Assembly: GCA_963593685.1 (NCBI GenBank)
Contig: CAVBBP010000024.1
Coordinates: 1-38,311, forward strand
DNA: 38,311 nt
Direction: 5' to 3'
Source of the DNA: W0P28-013 sp963593685
Lineage (GTDB): Bacteria > Bacteroidota > Bacteroidia > Bacteroidales > Paludibacteraceae
The notes under the pieces were generated by a model, which did no database searches, was not told where the DNA came from, and saw nothing but the letters and a program-made list of their open reading frames with translations. Position 1 is the first letter of the stretch; the number at the start of each line of letters is the position of its first letter. The position numbers were made by a program, and so were the translations under genes. Shown piece after piece: positions 1 through 10,100 of this stretch.

Positions 1-10
1 TGACGCTCTC

Positions 11-85
11 TCGAAACACAAAACCTGATTTTTGACACTCGCCGCCCAATGCCGTTCGCGTTCCGAAACGCCGCAATTTTCAAAT
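11..85 (+). repeat. Left copy of a 75-bp inverted repeat found at both window ends
   Basis: Bases 11-55 are the exact reverse complement of 38186-38230. Similarity continues to about base 85 with one 2-base gap and three substitutions. The inner part holds a small hairpin (GCGTT, loop CCGA, AACGC at 58-71) followed by GCCGCAATTTTCAAAT. That tail occurs again at 204-219, next to a second hairpin at 192-205. No gene lies inside. It looks like a dispersed intergenic repeat; its mobility is unknown. Confidence 0.85.
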
Positions 86-294
86 AATTTTTGTCTATGC
101 TCTTAAAAATCTTTCTTACGACTTGTATCTTGCTACTATATTTTGGCAGTAGCCCCCCTTTCCCGTTTCCCCCGAATGGGGGAAAAACCACGCATTCAAA
201 AACGCCGCAATTTTCAAATTTTCAAATAATGAAATAATTACGAAATTTGCGTTGCTGATTTTCGCTGCCGATGGGGCGAAAGGGTGCGCTGCGT
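86..294. other. Gene-free stretch with intergenic repeats
   Basis: No coding potential is seen here. It contains the short motif TCTTGCTAC at 128-136 (reverse complement of GTAGCAAGA, which accompanies other repeat clusters). It also contains a C-rich/G-rich hairpin at 166-185 (stem TTTCCCCC, loop GAAT, GGGGGAAA) and a hairpin at 192-205 (GCATT, loop CAAA, AACGC). All three motifs recur in other gaps of this window. No terminator for the minus-strand gene ending at 295 was recognised. Confidence 0.6.
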
Positions 295-1266
295 TTAGTT
301 TTCGCGCTCCAAGGCGAAGTCTAACAGTTGGCACAGCGACTGTTTGGTGTCGGAATCGGCAAAAATAGCCAAACAATCGAGCGATTTTTGGCGAAATTCG
401 TCCATTTTTTGCTGCGCATAGTCGATGCCGCCGTTCTGCTCTACAAATTGCTGTATAAAAGTGCGATTTTTATCGATTTCATCGGCATTTTTTACTATAT
501 CGACAATCTGTTTTGCGTCGGTTTCTGGGGCACATTTCAGTGCGTAGATGAGTGGCAGCGTGAATTTGCCTTCGCGTATGTCGTTCAGCGTGGGTTTTCC
601 GATGTGCGCTTGGGGCGTGTAGTCGAAAATGTCGTCTTTTATCTGAAAACAGATGCCGAGGCTTTCGCCGAATTTCTGCAATGCCTCGATTTGTTGCGGC
701 GTGGCTGCGGCCGACAGTGCTCCCGCCAAGGCGCAGTTGGCAAACAGGGTTGCCGTTTTGCAGCGCACAATTTCGTAATACACCGCCTCGTCGGTGGGTT
801 GGTAGGCGTGTTGCAGTTGCAGCAGTTCGCCGCGAGTAATCTCCTTGCCGAGTTCGGCCAAGCAGCGCACCAAGTTCAGATTTTCGGCGCGCACAACCAG
901 TTCCATCGACTTGGTGAGCAGGTAGTCGCCGACGAGAATGGCGGTTTTGTTGCCAAATTGCGCGTTCGCCGAGGGTCGCCCACGCCGTTCGTTGGTGCTA
1001 TCGACCACATCGTCGTGCAGCAGACTGGCGGTGTGCAGTACTTCGAAAGCGGCTGCCACCAAGTGCGATTTTACATTGATGCCGCCAGCCATTTGCGCCG
1101 CCAAAAGTGTGAGCGTCGGGCGAATTTGCTTGCCTTTGCAGCGTGCCACATGGGTCAATGCGGTGTGTAGCAGCGGGTCGTGCGACTGGAAAGCGTCTGC
1201 AAACAGCGTTTCAAATTTTTGCCATTCGTTGGCGATGGGTTTTCGTATTTCGTTGAGTTCGACCAT
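295..1266 (-). CDS. Long-chain trans-polyprenyl diphosphate synthase (IspB-like)
   Basis: A 323-residue all-helical prenyltransferase that condenses isopentenyl diphosphate onto an allylic diphosphate, making the side chain of menaquinone or a similar lipid. Both Asp-rich Mg-diphosphate motifs are present: DDVVD at residues 85-89, followed by the expected RRGRP, and DDIFD at 211-215 preceded by FQIK. The residues four and five positions before the first motif are small (Ala80, Ser81), which in this family usually goes with long products (C35-C50). A TTG start at 1293 is possible. ATG at 1266 is preferred because the protein then begins like other family members and because a -7 box at 1291-1298 would place the transcript start downstream of the TTG. 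The gene seems monocistronic. The exact chain length cannot be read from sequence, so no symbol is assigned. Confidence 0.93.
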   Translation of the reverse strand: MVELNEIRKPIANEWQKFETLFADAFQSHDPLLHTALTHVARCKGKQIRPTLTLLAAQMAGGINVKSHLVAAAFEVLHTASLLHDDVVDSTNERRGRPSANAQFGNKTAILVGDYLLTKSMELVVRAENLNLVRCLAELGKEITRGELLQLQHAYQPTDEAVYYEIVRCKTATLFANCALAGALSAAATPQQIEALQKFGESLGICFQIKDDIFDYTPQAHIGKPTLNDIREGKFTLPLIYALKCAPETDAKQIVDIVKNADEIDKNRTFIQQFVEQNGGIDYAQQKMDEFRQKSLDCLAIFADSDTKQSLCQLLDFALEREN

Positions 1267-1290
1267 TCGGCGTAGGGTTGTTTCAAACTG

Positions 1291-1298
1291 CAAAGATA
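1291..1298 (-). promoter_or_regulatory. Bacteroidota -7 box of the polyprenyl synthase gene
   Basis: The minus strand reads TATCTTTG, a full match to TAnnTTTG, 25 bases upstream of the chosen ATG. No clear -33 TTTG is present at the usual 19-21 bp distance. That region is occupied by two copies of the octamer GTGTGAAA (1307-1322), which also occurs in other gaps. Confidence 0.55.
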
Positions 1299-1851
1299 CG
1301 AAAATAGTGTGAAAGTGTGAAAGCGAATTAGGAGTGAGGAATTAGGAGTGAGGAATTTTTAGTTAGAAGTGAGAAGTTAGCAGTGAGCAGTGATGTGCGG
1401 CAGAGCCGCAATGACAAAATTTCAAATTTCAAATTTTATTTGATTTTTGTTCCGCTCGGCATTGCTCAAACGAGTTTGGCACTGCGCTCGCTTATCGCAA
1501 AAATTCAGATTCCAAATTGTAGGGACGCACCGCGTGCGTCCGAAAGGTTATAGGTGAGAGGTTATCGTTTATAGACAAAAGACGATGACGAAGACCAAAA
1601 GGCTTTTCCCCTTTGGGGAAAACGGGAAAAGAGGCCAAGGCCAAGACCAATTTACAAATTTACAAATTGACGGATTGACAAATTTATTCGCTTCAACGCT
1701 TCAACGCTTCAACAACTTGAAACTCTGAAACCGCGCGCAGCGCAACCAGAAACTAGAAACCAGAAACTAGAAATTTTCTCACAGACCAACACCAATGCGT
1801 TAAACTCATCAACCAATCAACCAATCAACTCATCAACTTCCCAACGCCGCA
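1299..1851. other. Repeat-packed intergenic region between the polyprenyl synthase gene and uvrB
   Basis: About 550 bp with no gene. In order it holds: octamers GTGTGAAA (1307-1322); degenerate repeats of AGGAGTGAGGAATT (about 1330-1395); a hairpin TGCGGC-AGA-GCCGCA (1396-1410) followed by AAATTTCAAATTTC; a REP-like GTAG palindrome (1519-1541) with its tail; a hairpin TTTTCCCC-TTT-GGGGAAAA (1604-1622); a run of CAGAAACTAGAAAC units (about 1748-1772); and CAACCAATCAACC-type repeats just before the uvrB stop codon. Each piece has relatives in other gaps of the window, so this gap reads as a mosaic of small repeat elements. Confidence 0.75.
1519..1541 (+). repeat. REP-like palindrome copy 1 (GTAG + 8-bp stem)
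   Basis: GTAG at 1519-1522 is followed directly by a perfect hairpin: GGACGCAC, loop CGC, GTGCGTCC. Immediately downstream comes a tail with GGTTATAGGTGAGAGG and TTATCGTTTATAGA (to about 1575), shared with other copies. The 5' tetranucleotide next to a palindrome is the hallmark of REP sequences recognised by RAYT (TnpA-REP) transposases. No such transposase lies in this window. Confidence 0.8.
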
Positions 1852-3864
1852 TCACTTTTCCAAAAGTCTTTTCTCGAGTTTGATTAGTTCGTCGCGATAT
1901 TGGGCGGCTTCGATAAAGTTGAGGTCTTTGGCGGCTTTTTCCATCAGGTGGCGGGTGTGGGCGATGGCTTTTTCCAAGGCTTGCGGGGTCATGTATTGCA
2001 CCACAGGGTCGGCGGCGAGGCTCACTGTTTCGGGTTCTACATAGTAGTTCGGGGCTGGCTTCGTCTTTTGCGGCGTCAGGGTCGAGATGTTGTTTTTGAC
2101 GATTGGCGTGGGGGTGATGTGGTGCTCCTCGTTGTAGCGCAACTGCTTTTCGCGGCGGCGGTTGGTTTCGTCGATGGTGCGCTGCATACTCTCGGTGATG
2201 GTGTCGGCATACATTATCACTTTGCCGTTCACATTGCGTGCGGCGCGCCCTGCGGTCTGCGTGAGCGAACGATGATTTCGCAGAAATCCCTCTTTGTCGG
2301 CATCGAGTATTGCCACGAGCGACACTTGCGGCAGATCCAACCCTTCGCGCAGCAGGTTGATGCCGATCAGCACATCGAAAAGGCCGTTGCGCAGGTCGTT
2401 CAAAATCTCGACGCGTTCCAGCGTTTCGATGTCGGAGTGAATGTAGCGGCAGCGCACACCCATCTTGGTGAAGTATTTGTCCAACTCCTCGGCCATGCGT
2501 TTAGTGAGCGTGGTTACCAACACACGCTCGTCGCGTTCGGCACGCTGGGCAATCTCTTCGAGCAGATTGTCAATTTGGTTCAGGCTTGGCCGCACCTCGA
2601 TGACTGGGTCGAGCAGTCCTGTGGGGCGAATGACCTGTTCCACCACTACGCCTTCCGATTTTTGCAGTTCGTAGTCGGCGGGCGTGGCGCTCACATAGAT
2701 GGCTGTATGCACAAGGTTTTCGAACTCTTCAAATTTCAGTGGGCGGTTGTCGAGTGCGGCAGGCAGACGAAAGCCGTAATCGACCAAATTTTGCTTGCGC
2801 GAGCGGTCGCCGCCAAACATGGCGTGCACTTGTGGCAGGGTAACATGGCTCTCGTCCACTATCAGCAGAAAATCTTTCGGAAAATAGTCGAGCAGACAGA
2901 AGGGGCGCATGCCCGGTTTTCGCCCATCGAAGTAGCGCGAATAGTTCTCTATGCCCGAGCAGTAACCCACTTCGCGTATCATTTCGAGGTCGTAGTTCAC
3001 GCGCTCGTAGAGGCGTTTGGCTTCGTAGTGCTTGCCGATTTCGTTCAGATAATCGACCTGCTGGCCGAGGTCGAGCGCAATTTGGTCGAGTGCTTGATTG
3101 ATGCGTTCGCGTGTGGTAACGAAAATGTTGGCAGGGTAGATGTTGAACGCGTCGTAGTGGGCGAGTGTGTGGCCGTTGGCAGGGTCGATGGCTTCGATGC
3201 TCTCCACCTCGTCGTCCCAAAAAACGATGCGCAGAATGTAGTCCGTGTAGGCAAGAAACACATCGACAGTGTCGCCTTTTGCGCGGAAATTGCCACGGTT
3301 CAGGTCGAGTTCGTTGCGTGTGTATAGCCCATCGACGAGCCGCCGCAGCAGGTCGTCGCGCAGCAGGCGTTTGCCGCACTCCACCGCGATGGCTGTGTCG
3401 TGAAAATCTTCGGGATTGCCAATGCCGTAGAGGCACGACACCGACGAGATCACCACCACATCGCGCCGCCCCGAGAGCAGTGCCGAGGTGGTCGAAAGGC
3501 GCAGTTTCTCGATTTCGGCGTTGATAGCCAAATCTTTTTCGATGTAGGTGTCGCTGCTCGGAATGTAGGCCTCGGGCTGGTAGTAGTCGTAGTACGACAC
3601 GAAATACTCCACCGCATTTTCGGGAAAAAACGACTTAAATTCGTCGTAGAGTTGCGATGCCAGCGTCTTGTTGTGGCTCAAAATCAGCGTGGGGCGGTTC
3701 AGGTTTGCCACCACATTGGCCATGGTGAATGTCTTGCCCGAACCGGTAACTCCCAGCAGTGTTTGGTATGGCACGCCGCGTTTCACACCTTCGGTCAGTT
3801 GGCGAATGGCTTCGGGCTGGTCGCCCGTGGGTTTATAGTCGGAAATGAGCGTGAATTTTGCCAT
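1852..3864 (-). CDS. uvrB: Excinuclease ABC subunit B (UvrB)
   Basis: The 670-residue damage-verifying helicase-like subunit of the UvrABC nucleotide-excision-repair complex. UvrA loads it onto DNA and it then recruits UvrC. Visible landmarks are the Walker A GVTGSGKT (about 38-45), the DNA-inserting beta-hairpin region with YDYYQPEAYIPSSDTYIEKD, the Walker B-like VDESH, SATP of the helicase core, QTAGRAARN (motif VI), and a C-terminal UVR domain (about 628-665) that binds UvrC. Length is normal for the family. The frame stays open upstream to a TTG at 3972, but ATG at 3864 gives the standard N-terminus (MAKF...). A -7 box at 3931-3938 also excludes the longer start. It is transcribed divergently from the giant surface-protein gene. 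Confidence 0.97.
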   Translation of the reverse strand: MAKFTLISDYKPTGDQPEAIRQLTEGVKRGVPYQTLLGVTGSGKTFTMANVVANLNRPTLILSHNKTLASQLYDEFKSFFPENAVEYFVSYYDYYQPEAYIPSSDTYIEKDLAINAEIEKLRLSTTSALLSGRRDVVVISSVSCLYGIGNPEDFHDTAIAVECGKRLLRDDLLRRLVDGLYTRNELDLNRGNFRAKGDTVDVFLAYTDYILRIVFWDDEVESIEAIDPANGHTLAHYDAFNIYPANIFVTTRERINQALDQIALDLGQQVDYLNEIGKHYEAKRLYERVNYDLEMIREVGYCSGIENYSRYFDGRKPGMRPFCLLDYFPKDFLLIVDESHVTLPQVHAMFGGDRSRKQNLVDYGFRLPAALDNRPLKFEEFENLVHTAIYVSATPADYELQKSEGVVVEQVIRPTGLLDPVIEVRPSLNQIDNLLEEIAQRAERDERVLVTTLTKRMAEELDKYFTKMGVRCRYIHSDIETLERVEILNDLRNGLFDVLIGINLLREGLDLPQVSLVAILDADKEGFLRNHRSLTQTAGRAARNVNGKVIMYADTITESMQRTIDETNRRREKQLRYNEEHHITPTPIVKNNISTLTPQKTKPAPNYYVEPETVSLAADPVVQYMTPQALEKAIAHTRHLMEKAAKDLNFIEAAQYRDELIKLEKRLLEK

Positions 3865-3930
3865 AAAAATTGTTGATAAATTCCCGAAAAATGACGAAAA
3901 CACGACGATTTTTGCACTTCGGAGTCGCCA

Positions 3931-3938
3931 CAAAGGTA
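3931..3938 (-). promoter_or_regulatory. -7 box of uvrB
   Basis: The minus strand reads TACCTTTG, matching TAnnTTTG, 67 bases upstream of the uvrB ATG. A TTTG lies further upstream (3970-3973), but its 31-bp spacing is too long for a standard -33 element, so only the -7 part is supported. Confidence 0.5.
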
Positions 3939-4096
3939 CAATTTTTCTGAAAAATAGGCATTTTTTGACCAAAAGTTATCATTGGCAGCCGTTCATAACT
4001 TGTTGATAACTTGGCATTTTTGTCGATAAATAGGCTATTTGTCGATTTTTTTGCAGATTTTGTTAAGAAATACACACTATTAAGAGAAAAAATTTC

Positions 4097-4104
4097 TATA
4101 TTTG
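4097..4104 (+). promoter_or_regulatory. Probable -7 box of the giant surface-protein gene
   Basis: TATATTTG matches TAnnTTTG and lies 81 bases upstream of the ATG at 4186, implying a leader of about 75 nt. No TTTG is found at the normal -33 spacing. The nearest upstream TTTG (4059-4062) is 34 bp away. The AT-rich 320-bp gap also serves divergent uvrB. Confidence 0.45.
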
Positions 4105-4185
4105 CTCGATAAAACTGTTTATAACTTGCCGTATGTTGCGGCCAAGCCATAAAAACAACGAATAATCACTCCAAAGACTGATATT

Positions 4186-7100
4186 ATGAAACGCTTCAGT
4201 TTGAGTTTTGCTGCTTTAGTTGCCTCATTTTTGAGCATCGCTCCGCTCGCCAATGCGGTAACTGTTACTGTAACCCAAGACCCCAATCGGGATCTCTGCG
4301 CCAACGAGCAGGTGAAATTGACCCTTGCGCCAGACGATGGCGGAAATTACACCTACAAGTGGAGTTGGACAGACTATCTGGGGGTAACTCAAACGAGAGA
4401 TGGTTCCTCTTTGAGCGATTTCCCGATGCGCACCACGGAGTATTCGTACCATGTGTACGACGAACTCAATACGCTGGTAGCGACAGGCTCGCAGACGGTG
4501 AATGTATCGACCGCACCAACGGTTACGGTCGATAAGTCGGCAGCGTATGTGCTGAAAGGCGGCGATGTTTCAATCACTGCCACTGGCTCGACTGGCACTG
4601 CCTCGTACGAGTGGTTCGATGCTTCGGGTATATCGGTTGGCACCAGTCAAACATTGAGTCTTACGAATGTAACCGCCGATACAAAATATAGCGTTGTGGC
4701 CAAAGGAGCGAATGGCTGCACAAGCAAAGCCGTGACAGTGAATGTTTACATCTACACAGTTACCGCCGACCCAACCACCGTGTGCTACGGCGAGGCTGTA
4801 ACACTGACCGCTTCGGCTGCTACTGGCTCGAAATTCTATTGGGACGATGGCGCAGAAGGGCAGACGCATGTGGTCTATCCCAAAGGCACGCCAAAAACGA
4901 AATACACCGTTACCATCAAAGATGCCAGCGACGCATTGGTTGCTACGCAAGAGGTCGAGGTAAATGTAATTGCCAAACCAATAGTTACGCTTACACCGAG
5001 CGAAAGCACCATCTGCAAAGGACAGACAGTAACCATCATAGCCACCAACAACACGGGCAACACAGGCACTTACACTTGGAGTTCGGTAGATGGAAAGGGC
5101 AATTCGCTGGTAATTTCGCCAACCACCAGCACCACCTACTGGGCTGAATTTACCGATGCTACCACAGGTTGCAAGAGCGAAAAAACTTACTGCACCATCA
5201 CTGTGAACCCAGCCAGTGTTACCTCTATCAACGGCGCGAGCAAGACTTGCGCAGGCAGTCCAGTAACGCTCACGGTGTCGGGAGGCACACCAAAACGCTG
5301 GTTCGACGAAAGCGGCACTACGCTCTCGACAAGCGCATCGTTCGACTACACACCGACTACGGTTGGCGACAATATCATCTATTGCGAAGCGAGCGATGCC
5401 AACGGTTGCTCTGTGGTGGCGCAAAAAACCATCACGGTTGAGCCTGCGCTCACGCCGACCATCTATGGCGATTTGGCTATCTGTGCTGGCGGCAGCGCCA
5501 CTTTGAGTGTTTCGACCGAAGATGCCACCTACCTTTGGAGCACCAACCAAAACACAAAATCGATTACCGTATCGCCAACTGCCGATGCGACCTATTCTGT
5601 TACTGTAACCAAAAATGGCTGCACTGCGACTGTTTCGCAAACCGTCAAAGTCAATACCAAGCCGACCATCTCGTTTACGGGCGGCACCACCATCTGCCAA
5701 GGCAGTACCGCTTCGATTACGGCAGCGGCCACGGGCGGCAGCGCGCCATACACCTACGCTTGGAACGACCCAGCCAGCACCACCAGTGCCACGCTGAATG
5801 TTGCTCCAACTGCCACCACCGATTACACCGTAACAGTTACCGACGCCAACGGTTGCACCAGCGAGAAGACGGTAACTATCGTTGTAGAGAGCGAAATAGC
5901 CCCAACCATTTCGGGACCAACCACCGTTTGCAAAGAGACCGATTTCACGCTTCTCGTTTCTGATGGCGATTCCTTTGCGTGGGACGACGACAAATCTAGC
6001 ACCACCGCTTCGATAAAAACTAAACTGACTACCGACCGCACCTTCACCGTTACGGTGAAGAAAGGCAGTTGCTCCTACACCCTGCAGCACACAGTTACCG
6101 TACTCGATGGTCCTACGGGCGAAATCAGCGGATTGCTCGCTATCTGCCAAGGCGGCAGCACCCGACTGACCGCTCCTGTGGGCGAATCGTATGTGTGGAG
6201 CCCCAATGGCGAAACCACACAATATATTGATGTAACGGCGGCAGGCACATACACTGTCGGTGTAACCAAAAATGGCTGCACAATAACCAGATCCGCTACC
6301 GTTACGGTGAATACGCCCACTGCGGCTTCTATTACGGCTGCCAATGGTACTACACTCTGCCCGAATGCCGCTGTTGGTCTGCCACTCAAAGCCTCCGACG
6401 GTAAGTCGTGGAAGTGGAGTCCCACTGGCGAGACATCGCAAGAGATTACCGCCAAACCGACCTCCACCACGCTCTACTCGGTAACTGTAACCGATGCCAA
6501 CGGCTGCGAATCGACTGCCTCGCAACTCATCACCGTTGCGCCAGAGCCAACCAACCTCGACCTGACCGCATCGAAAACCACTGCTTGCGTGGGCGACGCT
6601 ATCACACTTACCGTAGTGAATGCGCCTACAGGCAGCACCATCAAATCGAGCGACGGCACAGTAAGTGGCAATGTGATTACCATCACCGCATCGGTGAGCA
6701 AACAGGTAACCGTTACCGTAACAGACCTGAGCGGTTGCACCTACACCCTAATTAAAAATATAACCGTTCTGGACACTCCTACGGGCGAAATCACTGGCGG
6801 GCTGTCGTTCTGCCAAGGTGGTAGCACCGTGCTGGCCGCACCTGTTGCGCCAGCGAGTCAGACCTACACCTATCTGTGGAACACAGGCGAGACAACGCGC
6901 ACCATCACCGTATCGACGGCGGGCAAATACTCTGTTACCATATCGAATGGCTCTTGCTCTGCAAAATTGCCAGAGGTAACAGTTACCCAAAGCACACCGA
7001 CTGTGCCGACCATCACCGCGAGCAAAACGACCATTTGCGCTGGCGAGGTGATTACGCTCACCGCATCGAACTACGGCACAATCACCCAGTGGAGCGACGG

Positions 7101-10100
7101 CGTGCAGAATCTTGGCACAGCCGCCACCATTCAGGTAAGCCCAACCGCCACCACCACTTACGAACTCACCGTAACCGATGCCAAAGGCTGCACAGCAAAA
7201 GCCTATCAGCAGATAGTTGTGAACACGCCTATTTCGATTACACTCACAGGCGATAATTCGGTGTGTGAAGGCGGAGAAATAACCGTAACAGCCAGCGGTG
7301 CGCCCAGTGGCAGCACTTACACATGGACGAAAACTGGCACGCTCAGCAATGGCGGTGCCACACTCACATTCACGCCAAGCGTGAGCGAAACAGCCGTTTC
7401 GGTAACAGTAACGCCGACCACTGGTTGCGGCACTACGCAGACACACACCTTCACGGTAACGCCACAGCCAACAGGCGAAATCACTGGTATTACATCGGTG
7501 TGCAGCGGCGGCTCGACCACGCTCTATGCGCCAGCAGGCGAAACAGGAACGACCTACTTGTGGAACAATGGCGAAAAAACGCAGTCGATAACAACGCCTG
7601 CACTCTATAAAAACACCGAATATTCAGTTCAGATTGTCTATCCGAGCGGCTGCAAATTGTCGCCAACGCCTGTAACTGTAACTGTCAATTCTACTCCGAC
7701 AGGCACTATCACCGCATCGAGCGATATAGTTTGCGTGGGCAACGAAGTAACCTTCGAAGCCAATGTGGCGGGCGCAACCGCTTGGGCTTGGAGCAATGGC
7801 ACATCGGGTACAAACAAAATCTCGGTAACGCCAACCACCATCGGCAATGTGCAGTACTATGTTGATGTTACCGCCAACGGTTGCACAGGTCGAATCTACA
7901 AAACCATCACCGTAGTAGATAAACCCACGGCCGCTATCGACAAAGCCGCCTCGACCAGCACATTCTGCGAAGGCGAGCAGGTTACCATTGTGGCTACTGG
8001 CGGTGTGCGCTACGCAATGAACGGCACAACCAGCACCACAGGTGTGTTCACCGCAACCCCGACTGCCACCACCACCTACACCATTTCGGTATTCAATGCC
8101 AACGACTGCGAAAGCGTGGTTACACACACCGTTACCAAACTTACGCCCACATCGGAGCCGACCATTACTGCCGATGGCAGTTTGAATCTGTGTGTAGGCG
8201 ATACCCGCACACTCACCCTCAACAATGGCACTATTGTAAGTTGGGGCGATGGCTCTAATTTGCCGAACTATAGATACACGGCAGTATCGGGCGACATAGG
8301 CACGAAAATAATCACCGCCAATGTTCTCGACGATAAAGGCTGCCAAAAGACAATCTCCACAACACTGACAATCTCTGCTGTGCCTACGGTAGCCATTGCA
8401 GCGAGCAACAAGACCATCTGCAAAGGCGAATCGACAACATTGACTGCTACGGCTGGTCTGAAATCGTATGCGTGGGAATCGGGCGAAGCAACCAACGAGA
8501 TAACGGTTTCGCCAACCACCAACACCACTTATAGAGTTACCGCCACCAACGAAGGCGGCTGCTCGGCTACGGCGGAAATTACCATTACCGTTCTCACGCC
8601 CGAAGTTGTTTCGATTTCTGGCCCGACCTCCGCTTGCGTGGGCGAAACCGTAACCTTGACGGCAGTCGGCGGTAAGTTCCGGAGTTGGTCGCACGGCTTG
8701 GGCAATGACAACACGGTTACTGTAACGGCTGTTTCTGGCAAAACCACTTACACTTGCGAAATTACCGATGCCAACGGTTGCACCTCGACTGCGTCGCACA
8801 CACTCACGGTAAATACCGTAGATGTGCCGACCATATCGGGCAATCTGAATGTCTGCAAAGGCTTGAACACCACGCTGACCGCAAGTTCGGCCGATACTTA
8901 CGAATGGAAGCAAGGCACCACCGTGCTTGGCACGAGCCAAACCTTGAATTTGACCAATGTTCAAACCTCGTCCGACTACACGCTGACCATCACTAAAAAC
9001 GGCTGCTCGGCTTCGCGCACCGTTCGTGTAACAGCGTGCGAACTGCCCACCGATGCCAAAATTACTGGTCCTGATAAGGTTTGCGCTGGCGAATCGATAA
9101 CCTTAACTGCCACTGGTTCAGGCATATTATACAAATGGAGCACTGGCGAGGAGACCAACACGATAACCGTAACGCCAACCGCCGACAACCACACCTATCA
9201 ACTGACATTGACCGACATCAACGGCTGCACGCAGACCGTTCAGAAAAACATCACCGTCAATGCCAAACCATCGGTAACGATAGACGGCGACGACGAAGTC
9301 TGCGCTGGAAAATCTGTTACCTTGACCGCCTACGGTTCTGGCACACTCCTTTGGGACGATGCGACCTCTGACGCCACACGAACCATAATGCCAACCGTAA
9401 CGCGCAGTTACACTGTAACCCTCATCGACGGCAATGGCTGCACCGCCACCGCCTCGAAAACTGTAACCGTGAAGACTTTGACTGCGCCGACCATTGCCGC
9501 CACCAAGACCGACATTTGCAAAGGCGACGAAGTTACCTTGACTGCCTCGGGCGCAACAGGAGTTACCTTTGAGTGGCCCGACTTGGGCAGAACAGGAGCG
9601 AGCGTTACCGTTCGTCCGACGGCCACCACCACCTACAAAGTTACTGCCACAAACGCTGCTGGCTGCACAGCCGACGGCTACATCACCATCAATGTTCACG
9701 AGCAACCGACCGTAACCGTAACTGTCGATCCGTTGTCGGCAGCCATCTGCTCGGGCGAAACGGCCACCATCACCATCAAGGGCGGCACGGAATACACTTG
9801 TGGCGGCGAAACCAACACAAGCGGTATTTTCAATGTATCGCCAACCACAACTACACCATATAATATAGTAGTGAAAAATGCGGCGGGTTGCGTTACCACC
9901 ACCTCGCAAACTATCACCGTTTATGACAAGCCGATAGTTTCGATTTCTGGCCCGACCTCCGCTTGCGTGGGCGAAACCGTAACCTTGACGGCAGTCGGCG
10001 GTAAGTTCCGGAGTTGGTCGCACGGCTTGGGCAATGACAACACGGTTACTGTAACGGCTGTTTCTGGCAAAACCACTTACACTTGCGAAATTACCGATGC

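Noticed and set aside
1291..1293. TTG start for the polyprenyl synthase, nine residues longer
   Set aside because: It overlaps the predicted -7 box, and the ATG at 1266 gives the standard family N-terminus.
3865..3972. Longer uvrB starting at TTG 3972
   Set aside because: The extra 36 residues are not UvrB-like, and the promoter -7 box lies inside them.
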